DNA of 64,000 bases from Chitinivibrionales bacterium (lineage in GTDB: Bacteria > Fibrobacterota > Chitinivibrionia > Chitinivibrionales > WJKA01). Position 1 is the first letter of the stretch. The number at the start of each line of letters is the position of its first letter. Location: contig WJLW01000114.1 in the NCBI GenBank assembly GCA_014728295.1, positions 22,906 through 86,905 of the forward strand, written 5' to 3'. Shown here in pieces: positions 1-7,335 of this stretch. The notes below the pieces were generated by a model. That model ran no database searches, was not told the DNA's origin, and was given only the letters and a program-made list of their open reading frames with translations. Made by a program: the position numbers and the translations under genes.

Positions 1-474
1 CATTACGGCTGGCCGTATTACTGGGAATCCGCGCCCTATCTGGGCACGACATCGGTCCCCATGGAATCTCCCGTTGCACAGTCGCTTTTCGAAAAAACAC
101 AGGAAGATCTCAAGCATCGCAGGAAGGACCAAAACGATTTGCGTAGCGTCGAAGCGCTCGAGGGATATCATCTGCGCGCCTGCGATGAAGAGACCGGTCA
201 CGTCGAAGACTTTATCGTTGACACGCAGCAGTGGGTTATGCGCTACCTGATTATTGACACACGCAATTGGGTTGCGGGCAAAAGAGTACTCATCTCCCCC
301 GCCTGGATAAGCGATATCAGTTGGAATGCAAGCCAATTGCATTGTGTATTATCGGCTGAGGAAATTCGCAAGGCACCCGAGTACGACCCGGCGCAACCGG
401 TTAATCGCCAGTATGAAGAATTGATTTACGATTACTATGGCAGGCCCAGGTACTGGGCAAACCCAAGGAGCTGA
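1..474 (+). CDS. PRC-barrel domain protein, 5' end outside window
   Basis: The reading frame is open from the first base, and the residues before the first Met (HYGWPYYW...) look like real protein, so the gene begins upstream and only its C-terminal part is present. The visible part carries one PRC-barrel: LRSVEALEGYHLRA, GHVEDFIVD, RYLIIDTRNW and VLISPAWI are typical strand motifs. Relatives often have two such barrels, so the first probably lies outside the window. PRC-barrels are small beta-barrels found in RNA-processing, photosynthetic and stress proteins; the specific role here is unknown. The stop is 2 nt before the universal stress protein start, so the two are probably co-transcribed. 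Confidence 0.8.
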   Translation, partial: HYGWPYYWESAPYLGTTSVPMESPVAQSLFEKTQEDLKHRRKDQNDLRSVEALEGYHLRACDEETGHVEDFIVDTQQWVMRYLIIDTRNWVAGKRVLISPAWISDISWNASQLHCVLSAEEIRKAPEYDPAQPVNRQYEELIYDYYGRPRYWANPRS

Positions 475-476
475 TT

Positions 477-929
477 ATGAAAAACATTGTAGCACCAATA
501 GATTTTTCGCGTGTCACCGAACGAATTTTACTGATAAGTTCACAATTGGCGCATGCATTTGGAAGCAAAGTCTGGCTGATTCATGTCGTATCTCCCGAGC
601 CGTATCCTGCCGATTATAGCGCGGGTCCGCAAAGCGTGCGGGACAATGCGGCCGAAAAGCTGAAATCTGCACACCAGGATTTGCAGAACCAGTCCCGGCG
701 GCTTAAAGAAATGGGCATCGCAGCAACGGCGCTATTAGTAAAAGGTGATGTGGTGGATGAAATTACCCGCCATGCCAAAAAGGTCAATGCAGATTTAGTG
801 GTCATGGGCGAATACGGCCACAGCGAAGTGCGTGACTTGATTATGGGCAGTGCGGCAAAGGGCATGATGAAGAAGCATATCTGCCCGCTGCTGTTCTTGC
901 CGGCCGACAATTCAAGTGATGAGGCGTGA
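477..929 (+). CDS. universal stress protein, UspA family
   Basis: A 150-residue single-domain Usp. It opens with the typical MKNIVAPIDFS strand/loop, has the conserved ADLVVMG strand, and ends with the nucleotide loop G-x2-G-x9-G-S (MGEYGH...MGS) followed by the CPLLFLP strand. The intact loop predicts an ATP-binding member rather than the non-binding UspA type. Usp proteins are cytoplasmic, usually dimeric, and accumulate during growth arrest or low oxygen. It follows the PRC-barrel gene with almost no gap. No promoter of its own was recognised. Confidence 0.93.
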   Translation: MKNIVAPIDFSRVTERILLISSQLAHAFGSKVWLIHVVSPEPYPADYSAGPQSVRDNAAEKLKSAHQDLQNQSRRLKEMGIAATALLVKGDVVDEITRHAKKVNADLVVMGEYGHSEVRDLIMGSAAKGMMKKHICPLLFLPADNSSDEA

Positions 930-1071
930 TTGTGCGGGGCTGCAATTCGGCTGATTGACAATTGCCGCAAGCCTTTAAGGCCGGGGGAGATGGCGGTGCA
1001 TGAATAGCGGGCGAAGCGCAGAACTCTGCGCATCACTGCGCGCCTGGCGGAAGGGCTTGCGTAAAAAGCGT

Positions 1072-1112
1072 GAAATTAAAACCGACCGGCACCTTCCCCG
1101 GCCTTGTCGGTG
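1072..1112 (-). terminator. possible terminator of the 1119-1487 gene
   Basis: Read on the minus strand, an imperfect hairpin (ACCGA ... CCGG-loop-CCGG-TCGGT) is followed by a short T-rich tail (TTTAATTT) just after the stop of the 122-aa gene. A 5-nt bulge makes it weak. Confidence 0.35.
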
Positions 1113-1118
1113 AAACCG

Positions 1119-1487
1119 TCAATCCCCGCCGCCCATTCTCTGAATCACCTCTTCAGCAACGTTGTCGTGCAACAAACCTTCTTTGCCGGTTTCATCAATC
1201 CAGTGCGTTTGATCGGCGGTAATGACCTCGTAATCGGCGTTGATCTGTGGATTATCGTAACGCAAGGACGATTCACGCCCACCGTTGGTGACTTCGTTCC
1301 AAACAGCAACAAAAGAGCGCGACACATAGTTGTTCTCTTTGCGCTTTCGGGCGGGCCTGCGCGTACTGGTTACGGTTTTGTCTATTTCGGGAATATATCT
1401 TTTTTCTTTGCGCTTTTGCGATTCAGGTGATGGTCCGGTTTGTTCTCTCTGCGGAACATCTCGTTTAATTTTCTTTTTTGGGTCCAT
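1119..1487 (-). CDS. hypothetical protein, basic N-terminus
   Basis: A 122-residue protein I do not recognise. The first ~55 residues are Lys/Arg-rich and probably disordered (MDPKKKIKRDVP..., RKRKENNYVSR). The second half looks folded (SLRYDNPQINADYEVITADQ, HWIDETGKEGLLHDN). I chose the ATG at 1487 over the GTG two codons upstream because AAGGAAG sits about 6 nt before it. It has no Cys and no membrane segment. It lies just downstream of the ferredoxin in the same direction and could be the last gene of the hemerythrin-ferredoxin unit. Confidence 0.6.
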   Translation of the reverse strand: MDPKKKIKRDVPQREQTGPSPESQKRKEKRYIPEIDKTVTSTRRPARKRKENNYVSRSFVAVWNEVTNGGRESSLRYDNPQINADYEVITADQTHWIDETGKEGLLHDNVAEEVIQRMGGGD

Positions 1488-1575
1488 AATCACTTCCTTA
1501 CATTATGATGGCGATCGGTATATTGTTGCATGATCTTTCTGCATTTACCTTGTATGGACCGGAACAATTTCCGGG

Positions 1576-1764
1576 TTACTTAATGGAAATAGCCGCAACC
1601 GGACAGCCTTCCGCTGCTTCGACGGCGCAATCGGCCTGATCTTGCGGTACCGGATCGGCAATCGTTTTTGCCAGGCTCTCAGCATCCATGGCGAATACGT
1701 CGGGACAGGTTTGGGCGCACAGCTCGCATCCGGTGCAGGTATCTCTATCGACAATTGCTTTCAT
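1576..1764 (-). CDS. single-cluster [4Fe-4S] ferredoxin
   Basis: A 62-residue soluble electron carrier. Cysteines are C10, C13, C16 and C20 (DTCTGCELCAQTCP), then C46 and C54 (C-x7-CPVAAI). In single-cluster ferredoxins such as those of Desulfovibrio, the first three plus the last Cys bind the cluster, while the equivalents of C20 and C46 can form a disulfide; the pattern here fits that class better than the 2x[4Fe-4S] clostridial type. It is cytoplasmic with no signal peptide. It lies 37 nt after the hemerythrin-like gene, so both are likely on one transcript from the sigma-54-type element at 2441. Its partner enzyme is not evident. Confidence 0.92.
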   Translation of the reverse strand: MKAIVDRDTCTGCELCAQTCPDVFAMDAESLAKTIADPVPQDQADCAVEAAEGCPVAAISIK

Positions 1765-1801
1765 GAAATCACTCCGGGTTTGACAATGTACTCCAGCAAA
1801 T

Positions 1802-2353
1802 TCATTTCAGTCTGTTTTCTTCAAGACAGATACAAAATTTTTCCAGATTTGCGAAGTGATCGGGCGCCACAATCGAGTTAAATTGTATGCGAATTCGTTC
1901 CCAGTCTTCGCGTTTGAAATGAGAACGGGCCCGGGGGAAAACTTCTTCCCGCCCGCGCTCGGTGTATTCTTTGTATTTATGAGCAAGCGAGATGATATTC
2001 ATCAGCATGGTACCGGCAAAAGCGACATGGTCATCACTTTCTTCATTCAGAGAAGCCGCCTGAATAGTTTTTTCAATTTGTTCCAATTGCTGATGATGAT
2101 CGGCTTTCTGCCGTGTGATCAATTTTCGGTCCATCGGCGCCGTGACTCTGTCAAGTAAGGGATCATGAATAATTTCATCCTCACGGGCAAAATATGAGCG
2201 AGCAGCGTAGGTATCGAGAAAATCGACAATGCGTTGCAAAAATTCCAGAACCGGCCCTTGTGCATTCTCAATACTGCGAAGCTGAGCTTCCATGCTGCCG
2301 AATGCCCGACCGATGATGTCGTGTTCTTTGCGTAAGCCATCGAGGACGTGCAT
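1802..2353 (-). CDS. hemerythrin-like (HHE) protein, altered metal ligands
   Basis: A 183-residue all-helical protein starting MHVLDGLRKEHDII, with the shape of a hemerythrin HHE four-helix bundle: EHDII in helix 1, YFAREDEIIHDPLL in helix 2, DHHQQL in helix 3 and REEVFPRA in helix 4. The family stores or senses O2/NO or handles iron at a diiron site. Here the usual HH-x-KEE pair of helix 2 reads YF-x-REDE and the helix 4 His is not obvious, so a normal diiron site is doubtful. The start at 2353 (AGGTAATG upstream) fits the family; the frame extends further upstream without similarity. Confidence 0.72.
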   Translation of the reverse strand: MHVLDGLRKEHDIIGRAFGSMEAQLRSIENAQGPVLEFLQRIVDFLDTYAARSYFAREDEIIHDPLLDRVTAPMDRKLITRQKADHHQQLEQIEKTIQAASLNEESDDHVAFAGTMLMNIISLAHKYKEYTERGREEVFPRARSHFKREDWERIRIQFNSIVAPDHFANLEKFCICLEENRLK

Positions 2354-2440
2354 GATTTCATTACCTGTTTTGTATGTGGCGGGATTTGCGCACAATGCTT
2401 GCGCGGTTGCGCAACCCTGCATTGTAGTGCACATATTAGG

Positions 2441-2456
2441 AGCAATTATAATACCA
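2441..2456 (-). promoter_or_regulatory. sigma-54-type promoter, hemerythrin-ferredoxin unit
   Basis: Minus-strand TGGTATTATAATTGCT has GG and GC at the exact -24/-12 spacing. The predicted start is near 2430, about 77 nt before the hemerythrin start codon. Position 4 is T instead of the commoner C. Confidence 0.6.
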
Positions 2457-2479
2457 TATTTTCGCACAGTCATTCCCGC

Positions 2480-2493
2480 TGGCATGGATGCCA
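2480..2493. promoter_or_regulatory. palindrome upstream of the 2441 promoter
   Basis: TGGCATGGATGCCA is a perfect 6-2-6 inverted repeat about 50-63 nt upstream of the predicted start. It is a possible operator or activator site; nothing else supports it. Confidence 0.25.
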
Positions 2494-2548
2494 AGTTGGA
2501 TTCGTATGTTTTCGATGGCGGGGTTGGGCTACTGTGACTTCAAAAACA

Positions 2549-2728
2549 TCAATCGTCCTCCGAGTTTGCTACCACTTCGATTTTGTCATCAATCCGTGCA
2601 ACCTGAATATGCATCGGCCGGCAACAAATTTCACAATCTTCGTAATACTCCTGATTCTCCACCGTATCATCAATGACGATATCACTGCTCTGCCAGCAGC
2701 AGGGACATTGCACTCGTACTGTTTCCAT
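2549..2728 (-). CDS. CPXCG-type cysteine-rich protein
   Basis: A 59-residue putative metal-binding mini-protein. It has two cysteine knuckles, CPCC near the N-terminus and CEICC in the DCEICCRPM motif, separated by an acidic helix. This matches the small CPXCG-motif family, whose first knuckle is normally CPxCG; here the residue after CPCC is W. The function of the family is unknown. The ATG at 2728 is chosen because GAGGAGG lies 6 nt upstream; the eight residues in front of it have no such site. It is 53 nt downstream of the phosphatase/EEP fusion in the same direction and is probably the last gene of that operon. Confidence 0.8.
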   Translation of the reverse strand: METVRVQCPCCWQSSDIVIDDTVENQEYYEDCEICCRPMHIQVARIDDKIEVVANSEDD

Positions 2729-2781
2729 ATTCAACCTCCTCGTTGTATTCACCCTGATTTAGTGCGAGCACGACCCAATAT

Positions 2782-5208
2782 TTACCGTGCCTGCACAAGA
2801 TCCACAATTACCGGATAATGATCGGACGCGCGGCGTGTCAAATGATTATGCGGCACCATGACATGCGCAACTTTGAGCACCCCGGAGTAAAAGAGGTGAT
2901 CCAGATGCATGACTCCCAGCCAGGACCGGGTGATGCGTTTGTGGCCGGGGGCGTTCATTGCACTCGCATACCGGGCATGCATCTTCCGGTAAACAACAGA
3001 CTCAGGCGTCGCATTAAAATCGCCGCATACGATGGTCGGCTCCCCGGCGGATACCTGCTTCAGCCATTCGTCGCCGACTAACGATTCGACCTGCTTGCGC
3101 CGCTCGCGCCGGGTGAGCCCGAAGTGGGTGGTAAACACGTTGACAAATCCGAGTGAAGTTTCAACCTTTACCCACAGAACACCGCGCGGCTCAGCAGTGC
3201 GCTCGCGTGGCAGGGCCCCCTTTTTGACGCAGGTAACCGGCAAAATGCTCATTACCGCATTGCCGAACTGCGCCTCTTCAACCAACCCGTACGAAGGATG
3301 AAAGTGGTGATGCATCGACACTTTCTTTGCAATATCCCGCGCCTGATCCACCCAGCCGGTCTGCTCCCGGTTGGCGTCCAGCTCCTGCAGGGCGACAATG
3401 TGCGGCTGGTAGTGCTCGATCACGGCGGCTATGCGCTCGGGGGCAACACGGCGATCAAGGCCGATGCAGGAATGGACATTATAGGTCATTATGCGCAAAG
3501 TGTCGCTTCGTGCCACGCCCGCGACCTGCTTGCTCCCGCAAGCGCCTGCCCGGCGAATGATACGTTTTGGCAATGGAGAGAAATAGCCCATGATTGACTT
3601 ACGCATGTCAAATGGACGGATGGCATCTACGGCGGGCAGCTTGATTCCGGGAGAGGACAAGCAGAATGCATGCGTTTCATCCGGAGCAAATCCGGCATGC
3701 GAACCATTTTCTATCGAATAGGTCACCGGCTTGTCGACGCCGGCTTTCCAGCCGAACAACACCAGATCTCCGGCTTCCCGGTGAGTGACCATATCTAGAA
3801 TATCTTTACCAACCCGGTTCACAAATGGATGATTGTCCCCGACTAATTGCGTTACCTGATCGGGCATCTGCAGCAGGCCGCCGGCGGTAACCGCAATAAT
3901 CCGCTTGCGCCGGTCACGCAAAAGAATCGCCGGTGCATGATAATCGACTGCCAGAGTTTGCGCTACCGCCAGCTTTGCCGCAAAATCGGTTGCCTCGGGC
4001 AGATAGACATGCGCTACCGGCCCCAGGGCGGCGATACCCAGCGTTTCCGCACGCTTGCGCGAATCGGGCGGGATGTGCGCCCCCTCCTCTCGTTTCTGCG
4101 GATCCGGGAAGAAGGGAATTTTTCGCCTCATGAGCAGGGCGCGGCGCAACTGCATACTGAAATTGCGCGTTATCAGCTTGTCAACGATGATACCATGCTG
4201 TGCGCATGCCCGTTCTACAGCGGCATCCAGCGTCATACGATTGATACTGTCAAAGGGCACTGTCGGCTCCTGGCCGTGATCGGAATAGATAATCAAGCGA
4301 TAATTGCGGCGGCTTACAGTTTGCGTACGGTCCCATATACGGTGAATGACGTCGTCTATACCCTGCAGGGTCCAGTGAGCAAATCGTGAGGATGGTCCGC
4401 GGCGATGGGCCTGTTCGTCGTAGCCCAGGAAATTGGCATGAATAATCGGGCTTCCCCGGTGAATATCTCTGATCACCGCTTTGACAACCAGCTCCCGCAA
4501 AACGATGCATACACCGATGCGCGCCGGTATAAATGACATCTCTTTCCAGAAATTATGATGCGTGAGGACGCCCCGCATAAAATCGATTAGGGCCAGAAGA
4601 ATCTCTATACCTACCAGTACGGCAACACGGGCAATCAGAAAGACTGTATCCAGCACGTAGGAAATGACCTGCACTGCCACCGTTGGTGTGAGGGAAAACG
4701 GGGTAAACCGAAAAGAGCCGCCCGGCTTCGAAAAGCAAAAGGCCGACCGTTTAGCGCCACCGGTAAATATGTTGGAATACGATGAGCCGTTTTCAAGCAA
4801 ATGCGGACTTGACCCGCAAGCTTCCCGCTCTTTGCGATGCGCTTCGGCAAAGTTAAAAAGCGATACGATTTTGCCCGATTGACTATTGCGATAACCGAAA
4901 GCCGGCACTAATCCCTTGCGTCCGTAAAACAGCTCTCCCTGCACCGATGGTGTGCTTGAAGGTAGTCCCGAGTAGAGTGATTGCATCGAATATTCTTCAT
5001 TATCCACCAGGCGCGAGATACAGGGCATGCGTCCGTTGCGCAGCGCAGCATGTAATTGATTACGGGATAATCCGTCAATTTGCAGCAGCACCAAGCCGGG
5101 CGGCTTTGCCCCGCCTTCGGATCGCAGCGGCTTCTTGCGCATAAGCATACGTACCACAAAAGCCACTTTGTCGAAGAGGCTTTTGTACCGCTCCCGAAAA
5201 GCAATCAT
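2782..5208 (-). CDS. alkaline phosphatase-fold/EEP nuclease-phosphatase fusion
   Basis: An 808-residue two-domain protein. Residues ~35-550 form an alkaline-phosphatase/type I phosphodiesterase-like fold: metal Asp in LLQIDGL (D45), nucleophile region SGLPSSTPSVQGE (~80-92), ANFLGYDEQAHRRG and YSDHGQE as later metal sites. Two hydrophobic stretches (PTVAVQVISYVLDTVF, LIARVAVLVGIEILLALI) interrupt it. Residues ~569-808 are an endonuclease/exonuclease/phosphatase domain: MTYNVHS, ALQELD, CGDFNAT, LDHLF, ASDHYP. Both domains hydrolyse phosphoesters; the substrate is unknown, and a lipid- or glycan-linked phosphodiester is my inference. The ATG at 5208 begins 1 nt after the YihY stop, indicating coupled translation. 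Confidence 0.85.
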   Translation of the reverse strand: MIAFRERYKSLFDKVAFVVRMLMRKKPLRSEGGAKPPGLVLLQIDGLSRNQLHAALRNGRMPCISRLVDNEEYSMQSLYSGLPSSTPSVQGELFYGRKGLVPAFGYRNSQSGKIVSLFNFAEAHRKEREACGSSPHLLENGSSYSNIFTGGAKRSAFCFSKPGGSFRFTPFSLTPTVAVQVISYVLDTVFLIARVAVLVGIEILLALIDFMRGVLTHHNFWKEMSFIPARIGVCIVLRELVVKAVIRDIHRGSPIIHANFLGYDEQAHRRGPSSRFAHWTLQGIDDVIHRIWDRTQTVSRRNYRLIIYSDHGQEPTVPFDSINRMTLDAAVERACAQHGIIVDKLITRNFSMQLRRALLMRRKIPFFPDPQKREEGAHIPPDSRKRAETLGIAALGPVAHVYLPEATDFAAKLAVAQTLAVDYHAPAILLRDRRKRIIAVTAGGLLQMPDQVTQLVGDNHPFVNRVGKDILDMVTHREAGDLVLFGWKAGVDKPVTYSIENGSHAGFAPDETHAFCLSSPGIKLPAVDAIRPFDMRKSIMGYFSPLPKRIIRRAGACGSKQVAGVARSDTLRIMTYNVHSCIGLDRRVAPERIAAVIEHYQPHIVALQELDANREQTGWVDQARDIAKKVSMHHHFHPSYGLVEEAQFGNAVMSILPVTCVKKGALPRERTAEPRGVLWVKVETSLGFVNVFTTHFGLTRRERRKQVESLVGDEWLKQVSAGEPTIVCGDFNATPESVVYRKMHARYASAMNAPGHKRITRSWLGVMHLDHLFYSGVLKVAHVMVPHNHLTRRASDHYPVIVDLVQAR

Positions 5209-5209
5209 T

Positions 5210-6055
5210 TCAATCCGGCTCCGGCTTGATGTGCGCGCATATATGAGCTCCCAGCAAAATAATGGTGGTAATGGCATACAGCCAGAACAGGAACGCAACC
5301 AGTGCTCCCAGCGAACCGTAGACCATATTGTAGCGATTCACGCCACTGCTCAAATACCAGCCGAAACCAGCGGTTAGAATCTGGGAGACCAGCAGGGCAA
5401 AAAGCGCGCCCCCGCTGGATTGCCGCCAGTTGATATGCGCGTGAGGAACAAAACGATACAACAACAGCAGCACGCCGAAAAGAAATGCATACAGCACGGT
5501 ATGCGAAGCATACCTGATCAGAAGTTCGTTCGTGCGCACGACGCGTAATTGTTCGATAACGATGTCGGTCATGGCCTGCAAAAACGAAAAAAGCAGAATG
5601 AGCACCAGCAATCCTGCGGTCATACCAACAGCTACCAGTCTGGCTTTAATGACATTGCGTACCGGAATATCCGGCCAAGCCCGGCTGAGGTTGCGCGACA
5701 GCATGGCAAAGGCACTGGTAGAGGCCCACAGCAGCCCAACGATGCTGACGACGCCGACACCGCTGCGGTTTTCCAGAACTCGCTCAAGATTCTGCCTGAT
5801 AATATCATGTGATACAACAGGAAAAAAACTGAACGCAAATTCGAGCACCTGTGATTGAATTGCCTCGTTGCTCATCACAAAACCCCCGAGCGCGATGAAA
5901 AGCAGCAACATGGGAAAGATCGAAAAAAATTCAAAAAAAGCAATCCCGGCGCCGGCCTCAAAAACACGCTCTTCACCCGCGCACTTGAATGATTTTTTCA
6001 TGACGCCGGCAATCGATGCCAACCATTTTTTTACCGAGGCGACATGCAAAGTCAT
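5210..6055 (-). CDS. YihY/BrkB family inner-membrane protein
   Basis: A 281-residue polytopic membrane protein. Family landmarks include AGAGIAFFEFFSIFPMLLLF near the start, the GLLWASTSAFAMLSRNLSRAW segment, FRFVPHAHINWRQSSGGAL and the final YNMVYGSLGALVAFLFWLY helix; about six transmembrane segments are expected. The family was once annotated as ribonuclease BN or serum-resistance BrkB; its true function is unsettled, with transport of envelope precursors or lipids often suggested. The start codon overlaps the glycosyltransferase stop as ATGA, and the stop abuts the next start, so the gene sits in the middle of a tightly coupled operon. Confidence 0.9.
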   Translation of the reverse strand: MTLHVASVKKWLASIAGVMKKSFKCAGEERVFEAGAGIAFFEFFSIFPMLLLFIALGGFVMSNEAIQSQVLEFAFSFFPVVSHDIIRQNLERVLENRSGVGVVSIVGLLWASTSAFAMLSRNLSRAWPDIPVRNVIKARLVAVGMTAGLLVLILLFSFLQAMTDIVIEQLRVVRTNELLIRYASHTVLYAFLFGVLLLLYRFVPHAHINWRQSSGGALFALLVSQILTAGFGWYLSSGVNRYNMVYGSLGALVAFLFWLYAITTIILLGAHICAHIKPEPD

Positions 6056-7335
6056 ATACGATCCCGGTCCCGCTTATTCATGGCTTTATCGGTGGCGCGG
6101 GCAAGGTTGGATAGTATTGCCCACTCTTTTTTGACAAGCTGCATGGTTTCTTTCCAGGTTTGCGATTCGTACTCGAGCTCCCAGGTGCGTTTTTGAAGGA
6201 GCAGCGATTGGTAAATGGCAAGGGCTTTTTCGGCCAGTCGTTGCTGTGAAAATGAATTCGCTTTTTGCAAAGCCGCCTGCTGCATGGCGGCTTTTTTGCC
6301 GGCGCAGAGATGTCTGAAGCGGTTGATCACGTTGCGAAAATGCTCCGGATTCTCCTCAGCAACGATATATCCATTATCGCCATCGTCAACGACATCTCTG
6401 ACTGCTCCCGCATCCAGTGCAATTACCGGCCGTGAGGCGGCCATGGCTTCGGCCAGCACAAGCCCCTGCGTTTCGGTTTTGGATGCAAACACAAATGCAT
6501 CCAGTGCCGCATAGGCATCGGCCAGTTTTTCACCGGTAACGACTCCCAGGTGATGATAGCGTGACGACAACCCGTTTTGCTCAAATAACCCCGCAATCCG
6601 GTGTTCGAGCGGGCCTTTGCCGGCAATCATGAAATGTGCATGTTCGTCGCGTCTGAGACAGGCAGCAGCGGACTCGGCAAGAAACAAAAGATTTTTCTCC
6701 GGCGCGATGCGGCTGATCGTTCCAATCAAAAAATCCTCCTTAGCCAGGCCCAGTTGGTTACGCAGACCAGCCCCCCTGCCGCGGGCGAATTGGTCGACGT
6801 CGATACCGGTCGGCACAACACTGACGGCGGTAGTGACCCCGCGCTCCCGGATAAGTTCGGCAACATAACGGCAGGGCGCAAATACTCGATCGCACATATT
6901 GGCAAATCCGGTTGCCAGTTGCTTGACAAAACGTTTCATTCCCTCAGAATTCATGGGTACATAATGCGTATAATCCTCAAACAACGTATGGTGGGTAAAC
7001 ACCACCGGCAGTGAAAATTTGGCCGCAGTGCGCAAGGCTGCATCGCCCATCAAAAATGGATGATGTACATGAACGATATCCGGCTCAAACCCTTCGATGC
7101 GCTTGGCGGGCTTGCCCGAAATAAAGAGTGGCACCGAAAAATCGGTACCGTTAAAACGCTGAATGGCCGGAACGCGCTGCACGTAATCTACGCTGTCGCG
7201 GTAACCTTCATATTCCGGTGCGATGATGAGTACTTCGTGCCCTTTTTTGAAATACTCCCGGGTAAAAATATCTATCGAACGTTCCACCCCGCCCACGAAG
7301 GGAGCATAGGTGTTGCTCATCATGAGGATTTTCAT
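6052..7335 (-). CDS. glycosyltransferase family 4 (GT-B fold)
   Basis: A 427-residue cytoplasmic glycosyltransferase. The N-terminal Rossmann half has the nucleotide-sugar enzyme opening MKILMMSNTYAPFVGGVERS and DIVHVHHPFLMG. The C-terminal half has GTISRIAPEKNL and the donor-binding E-x7-E region (ETQGLVLAEAMAASRPVIA). About 40 charged residues follow the GT fold. Such enzymes add a sugar to a lipid or glycan acceptor; donor and acceptor cannot be read from sequence. The start at 7335 is fixed by an ATGA overlap with the preceding glycosidase gene, and the 33 residues upstream overlap that gene and are not used. Confidence 0.92.
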   Translation of the reverse strand: MKILMMSNTYAPFVGGVERSIDIFTREYFKKGHEVLIIAPEYEGYRDSVDYVQRVPAIQRFNGTDFSVPLFISGKPAKRIEGFEPDIVHVHHPFLMGDAALRTAAKFSLPVVFTHHTLFEDYTHYVPMNSEGMKRFVKQLATGFANMCDRVFAPCRYVAELIRERGVTTAVSVVPTGIDVDQFARGRGAGLRNQLGLAKEDFLIGTISRIAPEKNLLFLAESAAACLRRDEHAHFMIAGKGPLEHRIAGLFEQNGLSSRYHHLGVVTGEKLADAYAALDAFVFASKTETQGLVLAEAMAASRPVIALDAGAVRDVVDDGDNGYIVAEENPEHFRNVINRFRHLCAGKKAAMQQAALQKANSFSQQRLAEKALAIYQSLLLQKRTWELEYESQTWKETMQLVKKEWAILSNLARATDKAMNKRDRDRI

